DNA of 5,927 bases from an uncultured Spirochaetaceae bacterium (GCA_937875245.1 CALNCH010000148.1:1-5927); one strand, 5' to 3'. Counted from the stretch's first letter, positions 1-5,921 are shown. The notes: a model not told the origin generated them from the letters alone. Numbers and translations are program-made.

Positions 1-330
1 GATCCTCTTGGATACGGTGCAGAAATTGAAAAGTTTGATGAAATGTTGGGAGAACTTTTAAAAGCATTAAAACCTGAAGATTTACTTATTTTAACTGCAG
101 ATCATGGTAACGATCCTACTTACAAAGGTACGGATCACACCAGAGAAAAAGTGCCGTTCCTAGCATGGTCTCCTCGCTATAAAACTCAATATCCTCAGGG
201 CTTACCAAACAATGGACAATTAACAGAGCCTGATACTTTTGCAGTGATAGGGGCAACTATTGCAGAAAATTTTGAAGTGACTATGCCTGATGGCACCATT
301 GGGTATTCCATATTACCATCTATCATATAA
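1..330 (+). CDS. deoB: Phosphopentomutase, C-terminal part (5' end outside window)
   Basis: This is the last 109 codons of phosphopentomutase, the cytoplasmic enzyme that interconverts (deoxy)ribose 1-phosphate and 5-phosphate in nucleoside salvage. The open frame runs in from the first base, so the gene starts upstream; the internal ATG at 43 is not the true start. The diagnostic motifs of this alkaline-phosphatase-superfamily enzyme are present: TADHGNDPT (fragment residues 32-40) and GTDHTRE (43-49). Asp34, His35 and His46 have the same spacing as metal ligands Asp327, His328 and His339 of the Bacillus cereus enzyme. That alignment puts the window edge near residue 294 of a roughly 400-residue protein, just after the other two C-terminal metal ligands. 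The frame ends normally at TAA (328-330) and is followed by a terminator. The gene converges with the MATE gene, leaving only 25 bases between the stop codons. Confidence 0.93.
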   Translation, partial: DPLGYGAEIEKFDEMLGELLKALKPEDLLILTADHGNDPTYKGTDHTREKVPFLAWSPRYKTQYPQGLPNNGQLTEPDTFAVIGATIAENFEVTMPDGTIGYSILPSII

Positions 331-345
331 AAAAAACTTACAGTT

Positions 346-380
346 GAAGTGCACTTCACAGTGCCTTTCTTTTTATTTTT
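346..380 (+). terminator. Rho-independent terminator of deoB in the convergent junction
   Basis: On the + strand, GAAGTGCACT (346-355) pairs with AGTGCCTTTC (360-369) around a TCAC loop, with one mismatch and one G-T wobble. The T-rich run TTTTTATTTTT (370-380) follows. The hairpin overlaps the last codons of the opposing MATE gene. On the - strand the same area holds the perfect palindrome TGAAGTGCACTTCA (345-358), followed by eight T residues (read from the A run at 330-337). The junction may therefore stop transcription from both sides. Confidence 0.7.
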
Positions 381-1738
381 CGTATTACAAAAAAGGCAAT
401 GATAGATGACATAATCATAGTGAGTACATTACTTACTGCCATAACAATACCGGTGCTTTCACTTCCTAAATTGGTAAAATGTTGTAAATACCACAATACG
501 GGAATACGAAACACAAAAACGCGACAAAAGTTGATTAACAAAGTAATTTTAGTAGCTCCAAAACCGAATAGTAAGGCCATAATAGCAGAGTGTACACCCA
601 AGGGAACACAACTTCCAAAGGAATCGTATCTAAAAACCAGTATTAGTTTTCTTTGAAAATCTGCATCAAAACCTTCTTGACTGCTAGCAAAAAGATAACT
701 TATAGGACCTATAAAAAGATTTGTTATCCCCCATATGATAAAACCAATAGTAGCATTTATTATTAATAACCTATAAAAAGCTTGTAAGGTTCGATCAAGC
801 TTTCCTCCACCCCTGTTTTGCCCGATAAGAGCAGAGCCTCCGTCTTGGAAGCCTCCTTGAGCACTAGAAGCCAATCCGTTGAGATTATTAGAAATACTCA
901 AAGCTCCTACTGTTGTTTCTCCATATTCCTTACTCATTGAATTAATAATAGTTTTACCAAATTGAAAAGCCATTCTTTCAATAATTACCGGAAATGATAT
1001 ATGAAGCATTGGTCCTATTATTTTTCTTTTAAAAGAGACTGCAGAAAAAGAGAAACTAAAGATGTTATTTTTTTGACTTAGGTGAACTATTGCTACTACA
1101 AACATAATACCTTGAGCTATAAGGGTTGCCCAAGCCAGCATATTAATATCCCCTTTTAATCCATAAATGAAAATTGCAGTAAGAGTTAACTTTACAGTGA
1201 CTACACTCATATTCAATATCATAATATAGGTTGATTTTCCACGAGACCGTTGAATAGCAATATAAACAGAATTAAAAAAGGAGAGGAGAGATGATACTAA
1301 GGTGATATTAAAATAAGTAGTACCAAGAGCAATAAAACTCTCTGGGGTACCAAAAAAGTGTAAAATATGGCCGGAAAAAGGTAAAACAAAAGAACATAGT
1401 ACTGCAATAAGAGCACACAAGGCTAACAAACTGCTTACTTGAGTTTTTACTAAATCATAGTCCCCTCTCCCGTAAGCTTCTGAAATTTTTATAGCAGAAC
1501 CTGCTGCTAACCCCACCCCTAAGGCCTGAACTACATACAAGATTTGAGCTAAATAAGTTACCGTTGAAACAGCAACAGAACTAATATTAGCAGCCATTAA
1601 ACCATCTAATAAATTAAATAAACTATTTATAACTTGAAAAATTGCTAAAGGAATACCAACTTTTAAAACAACAGAAAACATATTTCCTTGTAATGCAAAA
1701 TCTCTGTAGGTACTATCCTTCTGGGATAACTGAGCCAT
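356..1738 (-). CDS. MATE-family multidrug/Na+ antiporter, inner membrane
   Basis: A 460-residue polytopic membrane protein of the multidrug and toxic compound extrusion family, which exports cationic compounds in exchange for Na+ or H+. About twelve hydrophobic segments form two similar halves, as expected for this fold. The N-terminal block (KVGIPLAIFQ, then a membrane segment containing LLDGLMA) and the second-half block SFPVIIERMAFQFGKTI are typical. After the internal boundary comes GGFQDGGSALIGQNRGGGK, the conserved stretch containing the GQNxGGG motif. I chose the ATG at 1738-1736 because it has AGGA seven bases upstream and the protein begins in family style (MAQLSQKDSTYR). The frame stays open upstream to a TTG at 1855, but that stretch holds two hairpins and would add 39 untypical residues. 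The substrate cannot be read from sequence. The gene lies downstream of the OadB/OadG pair and may be reached by read-through. Confidence 0.88.
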   Translation of the reverse strand: MAQLSQKDSTYRDFALQGNMFSVVLKVGIPLAIFQVINSLFNLLDGLMAANISSVAVSTVTYLAQILYVVQALGVGLAAGSAIKISEAYGRGDYDLVKTQVSSLLALCALIAVLCSFVLPFSGHILHFFGTPESFIALGTTYFNITLVSSLLSFFNSVYIAIQRSRGKSTYIMILNMSVVTVKLTLTAIFIYGLKGDINMLAWATLIAQGIMFVVAIVHLSQKNNIFSFSFSAVSFKRKIIGPMLHISFPVIIERMAFQFGKTIINSMSKEYGETTVGALSISNNLNGLASSAQGGFQDGGSALIGQNRGGGKLDRTLQAFYRLLIINATIGFIIWGITNLFIGPISYLFASSQEGFDADFQRKLILVFRYDSFGSCVPLGVHSAIMALLFGFGATKITLLINFCRVFVFRIPVLWYLQHFTNLGSESTGIVMAVSNVLTMIMSSIIAFFVIRKIKRKAL

Positions 1739-1782
1739 TATATATTCCTGCTTTGTGGATTTAAGAATAGTAATAATTTTAA

Positions 1783-1815
1783 GGGCTGCTTCCCAAAAAG
1801 TATGAAAAGCAGCCC
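1783..1815 (-). promoter_or_regulatory. Strong hairpin in the leader of the MATE gene
   Basis: A perfect 9-bp inverted repeat, GGGCTGCTT (1783-1791) and AAGCAGCCC (1807-1815), encloses a 15-base loop. It is by far the most GC-rich stretch in this intergenic region. It lies between the putative OadG terminator and the MATE ribosome binding site (AGGA, 1746-1749). On the - strand it is followed by TTAAAATTATT, which is AT-rich but not a true T run. It could be a second weak terminator, an mRNA-stabilising structure or part of an attenuator. I recognise no riboswitch class in it. Confidence 0.55.
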
Positions 1816-1823
1816 CTAATAGA

Positions 1824-1858
1824 CAGAAAAAAATAAATAATTGAGCCTCACTCAATTA
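1824..1858 (-). terminator. Probable terminator after the OadB/OadG pair
   Basis: On the - strand, an 8-bp stem TAATTGAG/CTCAATTA (1851-1858 with 1838-1845) closes a five-base loop, TGAGG. It is followed by ATTTATTTTTTTCTG. The stem includes the stop codon of the small OadG-like gene. The stem is AT-rich, so termination may be partial, leaving read-through into the MATE gene. Confidence 0.5.
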
Positions 1859-1966
1859 GATTTTTCTAATAAGTAAAACGCCTAATGCAATTATTCCTAG
1901 AGTTATAAAGAGACCACTCATCCCTTGTCCCATAATCAATAATGCTTCACTTCCTTCACTAGCCAT
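1856..1966 (-). CDS. OadG-like 36-residue membrane microprotein, small subunit of a Na+-pump decarboxylase
   Basis: A 36-codon gene runs from ATG (1966-1964) to TAA (1858-1856). Its Shine-Dalgarno sequence, AGGAGG, lies nine bases upstream of the ATG and is one of the best in the window. The peptide starts MASEGSEALL, then has MGQGMSG, one membrane span (about residues 18-33, LFITLGIIALGVLL) and a basic end, IRKI. This fits the N-terminal membrane segment of gamma/OadG subunits, which assemble with the beta subunit in the membrane. It is far shorter than classical OadG (about 80 residues or more) and lacks the hydrophilic, metal-binding C-terminal tail. I recall a family of short OadG-related subunits found next to beta subunits, and assign it there by resemblance and position. 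The start lies inside oadB, with a 31-bp overlap in another frame, which suggests coupled translation and stoichiometric synthesis. Confidence 0.78.
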   Translation of the reverse strand: MASEGSEALLIMGQGMSGLFITLGIIALGVLLIRKI

Positions 1967-3078
1967 AATATTAAACCTCCTGCAACTACAGAAGCAATTT
2001 GCCCTGCAACGTTTGCGCCTACAGCATCCATCAACAATATATTAGTGGGATCTTCTTTTTGTGCCATCTTTTGTACTACACGGGCAGACATTGGGAATGC
2101 AGAAATTCCAGCTGCTCCAATCATAGGATTTATTTTATGGGGTAAAAAGAGATTTAATAATTTTGCAAATAATACACCACCAATAGTATCAAAAACAAAG
2201 GCAGCCAGGCCTATAAGCAAAATAATTAAGGTTTCTGGTCTTACGAATTTATCAGCTACCATTGAGAAAGAAATAGTAATACCCAAAAGTAAGGTAATTA
2301 AATTAGTAAGAGTGGTTTGAGCAGTTTCAGATAAGCTTCTTAATACACCACATTCTCGAATAAGGTTACCAAACATTAAAAAACCAACCAAAGAAATAGA
2401 ATCAGGGGCTACAAGACCTGCTAATAATGTTACCATGATTGGAAATAAAATCTTAGTTTTTTTAGTAATAGGTTTAGCTAAAGTACCATCTGCTTTTAAT
2501 CCTTGAGCTGGCATATGGATTCGGCGTTCTTTTTTTGTAGTAACTAACTTTATTGCCAAAGGCTGTACTATTGGAACTAAAGCCATGTAAGAATATGCAA
2601 CAACAGCAATTTGTCCCATGTAAGCAGAATTTAATTTTTGAGCAACCAAAATAGCAGTAGGACCGTCAGCGGCACCAATAATACCAATGGAAGCAGCGTC
2701 TGGTAAATCAAAACCTAATACTCGTGCTAATAATAGGGCGGCAAAAATACCGAATTGAGCGGCGGCACCTAATAAAAAATAATAAGGTTTGGCTAACAAA
2801 GGCTCAAAATCTATCATTGCCCCAATACCAATAAAGAGCAATAATGGGAAAGCTTCAGAAGCTTCAATTCCTACCGTAAAAAGCCATTGAATAATACCAG
2901 CATCACCTAAAACCCCACTAAATGGAAGGTTTACTAAAATAGCACCAAAACCCATAGGCAGTAATAAAGCAGGCTCAACTTCTTTAGCTATTGCTAAATA
3001 TATTAAGAGAGCTCCTACCCCATACATAACAACTTGTTGCCAAGTAATTGACATTATACCGTCTAACAAAAAGTCCAT
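1936..3078 (-). CDS. oadB: Na+-translocating decarboxylase beta subunit (oxaloacetate decarboxylase type)
   Basis: A 380-residue integral membrane protein of the OadB/GcdB/MmdB family. These subunits decarboxylate carboxybiotin on a partner protein and use the energy to pump Na+ out of the cell. The coupling residues known from Klebsiella OadB are all present at consistent spacing: Asp138 in GAADGPT (Klebsiella Asp203), Tyr164 in AYSYMALVP (Tyr229), Asn317, Gly321, Ser326 and Arg333 in the NPMIGAAGISAFPMSAR block (Asn373, Gly377, Ser382, Arg389). This argues for an active pump. It is shorter than Klebsiella OadB (433), mostly at the N-terminus, as in the glutaconyl- and methylmalonyl-CoA decarboxylase beta subunits. 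The acid whose decarboxylation it couples to cannot be told from this subunit. The start is supported by AAGGAG five bases before the ATG. No alpha or biotin-carrier gene adjoins it: upstream is ccdA, downstream only the small OadG-like gene. Confidence 0.9.
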   Translation of the reverse strand: MDFLLDGIMSITWQQVVMYGVGALLIYLAIAKEVEPALLLPMGFGAILVNLPFSGVLGDAGIIQWLFTVGIEASEAFPLLLFIGIGAMIDFEPLLAKPYYFLLGAAAQFGIFAALLLARVLGFDLPDAASIGIIGAADGPTAILVAQKLNSAYMGQIAVVAYSYMALVPIVQPLAIKLVTTKKERRIHMPAQGLKADGTLAKPITKKTKILFPIMVTLLAGLVAPDSISLVGFLMFGNLIRECGVLRSLSETAQTTLTNLITLLLGITISFSMVADKFVRPETLIILLIGLAAFVFDTIGGVLFAKLLNLFLPHKINPMIGAAGISAFPMSARVVQKMAQKEDPTNILLMDAVGANVAGQIASVVAGGLILWLVKEVKHY

Positions 3079-3174
3079 GACTACTCCTTTTTTCTGAGAG
3101 TCTTATGCTAACAGATTTTCGGAAAAGATTGTACTACATTTTTGTTAAATTTTGGAAAAAAAAACTATTTATGC
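3079..3174 (-). promoter_or_regulatory. Intergenic leader of oadB with a weak promoter candidate
   Basis: These 96 bases separate ccdA from oadB. On the - strand they hold a nine-T run just after the ccdA stop, a possible -10 box TACAAT (3133-3128) without a convincing -35 partner, and the Shine-Dalgarno AAGGAG directly before oadB. The gap suggests that oadB may have its own promoter, but the sequence does not settle it. Confidence 0.3.
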
Positions 3175-3882
3175 TTAAAATGCTAACCAAAACATATATA
3201 ATCCAACTAACAAGATAAGAAGTCCTAACACTACTTTTACTATAGTTGCTAATACTCCCATTTTATTGCTTTTATTCAGCTTTTTTACAAAACCAATGGA
3301 AGTCCCTGTAATGACTACTAAAAAACCATGACCAATGGAATAAAAAAGCAGTAATACGATACCCCACAGCAAATTGCCTTTTCCTGCTACAATTGTTAAA
3401 AGTGCGACAAGGACAGGAGTAGCACAAGGAGACGAAAAAACTCCTCCAAGTAAGCCTGTAATAAAAGCTCCAAGGTATCCTTTCCGTTTGTTTTTTCCTT
3501 GTAAATACGTTGAAGGAATAATATGAAAAATTTCCCATGTCTGAAAAGCCATCAAAACCATTAGTATCCCTAAAAACATATACCACCAACGAGAAGACGA
3601 CCCTATCAATTTACCTGCAATAGATGCTATTGTTCCTAAAATAGTAAAGGTAATAGCCATTCCACCTGCAAAAGTAAGTGAAATTAAAAAAGCTTTTCTA
3701 GGATTATTTTGACTTACCTCTGTTCCCCCAACATACCCTACTACCAAGGGAATGGTAGAAAGAGAACAAGGAGTAACAGAGGTTAAAATTCCTGCAACTA
3801 AGGCAATTAATGGAGCAAACCAAGAAGATGTTTGTATTAAATTTCCTAGTTGTGCAAGAGCAAGGTTAATAAAGTCTTGCAT
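3175..3882 (-). CDS. ccdA: CcdA/DsbD-type transmembrane thiol-electron transporter
   Basis: A 235-residue membrane protein of the CcdA family, the free-standing version of the DsbD membrane domain. It carries electrons from cytoplasmic thioredoxin to a thioredoxin-like protein outside the inner membrane. The two active cysteines lie in symmetry-related contexts: Cys39 in SVTPCSL, in the first membrane segment, and Cys153 in SSPCATP, in the fourth. These are the only two cysteines in the protein. Six hydrophobic segments can be counted, with a basic loop (GKNKRKG, 129-135) between the two halves. Length is normal for CcdA. Its ATG shares one base with the stop of the thioredoxin gene (TAATG at 3884-3880) and has only a weak Shine-Dalgarno, so translation is probably coupled. 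The thioredoxin next door is the obvious electron acceptor. A role in cytochrome c maturation is possible, but no cytochrome gene is in view. Confidence 0.9.
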   Translation of the reverse strand: MQDFINLALAQLGNLIQTSSWFAPLIALVAGILTSVTPCSLSTIPLVVGYVGGTEVSQNNPRKAFLISLTFAGGMAITFTILGTIASIAGKLIGSSSRWWYMFLGILMVLMAFQTWEIFHIIPSTYLQGKNKRKGYLGAFITGLLGGVFSSPCATPVLVALLTIVAGKGNLLWGIVLLLFYSIGHGFLVVITGTSIGFVKKLNKSNKMGVLATIVKVVLGLLILLVGLYMFWLAF

Positions 3883-4436
3883 TATTTCATTCCCATGTTT
3901 GTTAACACTTGACGCATTTGTTCTTCCAACAGAATACCTTCATGTATGGTAAAGGCTAAATCACCAGAATCTTTATAATTATATTGGCTAATACCTACCA
4001 CAGCTTCTTCCCTTGTTTGGGGATCCCAAGCTTTTCCATTGCTGTCAAACAAAACTTGAGTTGGTATTACCCGAACAGGAAACATATTTGCTATTTCAGG
4101 ATATTTTTCTGTATCTATGTATTGAATAATGGCCTTACCATCTAATTCACTATGGAGTTTTCTCAATATTGGCTCTTGAGTTCTACAAGGCTGGCACCAA
4201 TCAGCTCCAAAATCTAAAATTACTGGAAGCCCCATAGATAAAAGATTTTCTAAATCTAATTCCGTTGCTAGGAAAGGCAGTAGAGTATCGCTGGCCACTA
4301 GTTCCCCTGTAGCTAAGTCTTTATTAGTTATGTTTTCAGAAGAATTTCTTTCTTTTTCTTTGACTATAAAAATACCAATTACTGCAATTACTACAAGAAC
4401 TGGTATAATTATCTGAAGCATTTGTTTTTTACTCAT
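3882..4436 (-). CDS. Membrane-anchored periplasmic thioredoxin-like protein
   Basis: A 184-residue protein with a short basic N-terminus, one membrane segment (about residues 8-25) and a thioredoxin domain outside the inner membrane (about 50-184). The active site is WCQPC (Cys81 and Cys84), and the conserved cis-proline is Pro125 in RVIPTQVLFD. There is no lipobox, and the segment has no clear cleavage site, so I read it as an uncleaved anchor. Reduced by the downstream CcdA, it would in turn reduce disulfides in exported proteins or peroxides. WCQPC differs from the WCGPC of cytoplasmic thioredoxin, which fits TlpA/ResA-like or DsbD-partner proteins. The start has AGGAG five bases upstream. 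A possible -10 box (TATTAT, 4472-4467) precedes the gene, just after the terminator of the OmpA gene, so it probably heads its own transcript. Confidence 0.88.
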   Translation of the reverse strand: MSKKQMLQIIIPVLVVIAVIGIFIVKEKERNSSENITNKDLATGELVASDTLLPFLATELDLENLLSMGLPVILDFGADWCQPCRTQEPILRKLHSELDGKAIIQYIDTEKYPEIANMFPVRVIPTQVLFDSNGKAWDPQTREEAVVGISQYNYKDSGDLAFTIHEGILLEEQMRQVLTNMGMK

Positions 4437-4482
4437 AGGATCTCCTAAAAATCAGTTTGTAGATACATAATACACGATTATT

Positions 4483-4518
4483 AAAAAAAAGAAGGTGATA
4501 ATATCACAGAAATTCACC
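4483..4518 (-). terminator. Rho-independent terminator of the OmpA-domain gene
   Basis: On the - strand, shortly after the stop codon at 4521-4523, GGTGA (4518-4514) can pair with TCACC (4498-4494). An alternative, more compact hairpin is GTGATATTATCAC in the same stretch. Both are followed by TTCTTTTTTTT. This separates the OmpA-domain gene from the thioredoxin-ccdA unit. Confidence 0.65.
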
Positions 4519-4520
4519 AC

Positions 4521-5741
4521 TTATTCTAAAATAGTAATCTCAACCCGTCGGTTCTTAGCTCTACCTTCTTCTGTAGTATTAGGAGCTATTGGCCTTTCTC
4601 CTCCAAAACCATCACAGATAAATTGATCAGAGGAAATACCTCTTTTTACTAACTCTTCGGCTGTACGTTTTGCACGAGCGATAGATAAGGCTTTTTCACC
4701 TTCAATCTTTCCTACTGCCGCAGTATGGCCTTCAATTAAAAATACTGCTTTTGGTGCAAGCCGTAAAACTTCTGCAATAGCATCCAAGCGCTGACTTTCA
4801 TTTCCTGCAAATTCATCACTGTCAGGTAAAAACTGGATATTTCTAACAGATAAACGGAGCCCCGCAGGAGTTTCTTCTACTAGCATGTTATTTTTATCCG
4901 ATTTTTCATTTGATGCCACTTCAGCTATTTTTTCTAAAGCCGGTAACAACAGGGAACGTTCAACTTTTGGTGGAAATTCAGTAAACAAGGTTATGGTACC
5001 TTTAAATTGCACTTTTTCTCCTGTTTTATATTCAAAAGTCTCATCAACTACATCTCGAATAACAATAGCAGCACCTGTCTCTTGTAACACTAAAATATCA
5101 GCAGTATGACTTCCACTGGCTAATTTCAAATCAGGATCCCCTCCAAAATCCCAGTTTAAGGTACCATAACGAGTTGCCCATTTTGCTTTTATCCGATAAA
5201 CAGCTTCTCCCTTATACATTTCTGATCCAACAAAGGTATACTGAACTACCATGGGTAACTTTGTGTACATACCTTTGTTCAATGGATCCACAGTCCTCAC
5301 TCCCTCAGATACCCAAGAAGTGCCTGGACTTACTGGTTTTGCAGGATATGATGGGAAACTTCTAAAAGTAGGAAATCCATTGTCCACTCGTGATTGTAAT
5401 TCTCCTTCAGAAGAAATATGAAATTGAGCAGGAATTGCATCCTCTAACCCAATCCCTGCAACTTGAGAATTACGCAAAGTTTTTTCTATAACATAAAAAT
5501 TTCCTTCAAACCAACTATTATTTTTCCAGGCAGAAGGAATATTTTGGGGGGCAGAAATAGGATGAACAACAGACCGAACTTCTCTACTAACCAACCCTGT
5601 ATAAGTACCATTATCATAACGACGAAGATCCGAACGCTCCACCATAGAATAACTTCCAGAACCCTCATACGAGATATTTGTTTGTCCAAATACAAAAACA
5701 CAAAGAAGTAACATAATTATATGTAAGAATAATCTTTTCAT
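4521..5741 (-). CDS. Secreted protein with C-terminal OmpA peptidoglycan-binding domain
   Basis: A 406-residue exported protein. A signal peptide (MKRLFLHIIMLLLC..., ending near VFG/QTN at residues 17-20) is followed by about 265 residues rich in predicted beta strands that I do not recognise, then an OmpA-like domain (about 290-406). That domain has the family signatures GHTA (338-341), LSIARAKRTAEELVKRG, the glycine-rich GFGGERPIAPN and NRRVEI near the end. It normally anchors envelope proteins to peptidoglycan. GHTA replaces the usual GHTD, a change I associate with treponemal OmpA-like proteins. The frame is open six codons further to a TTG at 5759, preceded by a weak GAAAG. I chose the ATG because it gives a clean signal peptide, although no Shine-Dalgarno precedes it. 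It is probably periplasmic or outer-membrane associated. It is transcribed divergently from a gene beyond the right edge and lies under possible Fur-family control. Confidence 0.85.
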   Translation of the reverse strand: MKRLFLHIIMLLLCVFVFGQTNISYEGSGSYSMVERSDLRRYDNGTYTGLVSREVRSVVHPISAPQNIPSAWKNNSWFEGNFYVIEKTLRNSQVAGIGLEDAIPAQFHISSEGELQSRVDNGFPTFRSFPSYPAKPVSPGTSWVSEGVRTVDPLNKGMYTKLPMVVQYTFVGSEMYKGEAVYRIKAKWATRYGTLNWDFGGDPDLKLASGSHTADILVLQETGAAIVIRDVVDETFEYKTGEKVQFKGTITLFTEFPPKVERSLLLPALEKIAEVASNEKSDKNNMLVEETPAGLRLSVRNIQFLPDSDEFAGNESQRLDAIAEVLRLAPKAVFLIEGHTAAVGKIEGEKALSIARAKRTAEELVKRGISSDQFICDGFGGERPIAPNTTEEGRAKNRRVEITILE

Positions 5742-5790
5742 AGATATAGATATCGGCAAATAAACTTTCTTACCAAATGTAAAATAAAGG

Positions 5791-5819
5791 TTGACAAAAC
5801 TAATTTATTATACTAATAT
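5791..5819 (+). promoter_or_regulatory. Sigma-70-type promoter for the gene beyond the right edge
   Basis: A perfect -35 box TTGACA (5791-5796) is followed after exactly 17 bases by TAATAT (5814-5819). Transcription would start near 5826, run through the Fur-type palindromes and reach the Shine-Dalgarno at 5922-5927. A second, weaker candidate in the same direction is TTGTAT (5842-5847) with TACTAT (5865-5870), also 17 bases apart. Confidence 0.6.
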
Positions 5820-5835
5820 CATTTTTGTAATGATT
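5807..5835 (-). promoter_or_regulatory. Probable promoter of the OmpA-domain gene
   Basis: On the - strand there is a perfect -10 box TATAAT (5812-5807). The -35 position, around 5830-5835, has only a weak match (ATCATT) and lies inside the first Fur-type palindrome. The start site would fall near 5800, giving a leader of about 60 bases before the ATG at 5741. The -10 lies between the -35 and -10 boxes of the opposing promoter, so the two divergent promoters overlap and may exclude each other. Confidence 0.45.
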
Positions 5836-5840
5836 ACATA
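5824..5840. promoter_or_regulatory. Fur-family-type operator, site 1
   Basis: TTTGTAATGATTACATA is a palindrome around G5832 with 15 of 16 positions fitting the symmetric form TTTGTAAT-N-ATTACAAA. The core follows the 7-1-7 layout known for Bacillus Fur, PerR and Zur boxes. It overlaps the expected start of the + strand promoter and the -35 region of the - strand promoter, a repressing position for both. Which regulator binds is not shown by the sequence. Confidence 0.55.
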
Positions 5841-5857
5841 TTTGTATTAATTACAAA
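5841..5857. promoter_or_regulatory. Fur-family-type operator, site 2
   Basis: TTTGTATTAATTACAAA abuts site 1 without a gap and has the same symmetric form with a single deviation (T for A at 5847). The two centres, 5832 and 5849, are 17 bp apart. Two independent near-perfect copies of one palindrome side by side make chance AT-richness a less likely explanation than for either alone. Confidence 0.55.
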
Positions 5858-5884
5858 TTATGAATACTATACAAAACTAATATT

Positions 5885-5914
5885 CGTGCCATCCATGGCA
5901 CGCCCTTAACAGGG
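5885..5914 (+). promoter_or_regulatory. Two hairpins in the leader of the right-hand gene
   Basis: A perfect 8-bp inverted repeat, CGTGCCAT and ATGGCACG (5885-5902), separated only by CC, is followed directly by a short CCCT-TAAC-AGGG stem-loop (5903-5914). Eight bases later comes the Shine-Dalgarno. Neither hairpin is followed by a T run, so they are unlikely to be terminators. The first could be a protein-binding operator on DNA or, with the second, an RNA structure affecting translation. I match it to no known riboswitch. Confidence 0.5.
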
Positions 5915-5921
5915 AGTTTAT

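Noticed and set aside
1739..1855. N-terminal extension of the MATE protein from a TTG at 1855
   Set aside because: The extension lies over two hairpins, has no ribosome binding site and is not part of MATE proteins. The ATG at 1738 has a good Shine-Dalgarno and gives normal length.
3130..3180. Terminator after ccdA, suggested by the nine-T run on the - strand
   Set aside because: No stable inverted repeat precedes the T run. The repeated AGCAT elements there are direct, not inverted, so I cannot support a hairpin.
3272..3589. A 105-codon open frame on the - strand inside ccdA
   Set aside because: It overlaps ccdA in another frame, lacks a ribosome binding site and reads as a low-complexity aromatic/serine-rich shadow of the membrane gene.
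5463..5711. Open frames on both strands inside the signal-peptide end of the OmpA-domain gene
   Set aside because: They overlap a well-supported gene, have no ribosome binding sites and show no recognisable protein features.
5676..5741. Lipoprotein signal (LLLC) in the OmpA-domain protein
   Set aside because: Leucine just before the cysteine is unusual for a lipobox, and the hydrophobic stretch continues past the cysteine to VFVFG, which fits signal peptidase I cleavage better.
5861..5877. A third Fur-type site next to the two palindromes (around ATGAATACTATACAA)
   Set aside because: Only the right half resembles the motif; the left half matches about three of seven positions, which is what AT-rich sequence gives by chance.
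5895..5909. Leader peptide ATG GCA CGC CCT TAA in the right-hand leader
   Set aside because: It is four codons long, without a ribosome binding site, and its ATG is buried in the palindrome arm.
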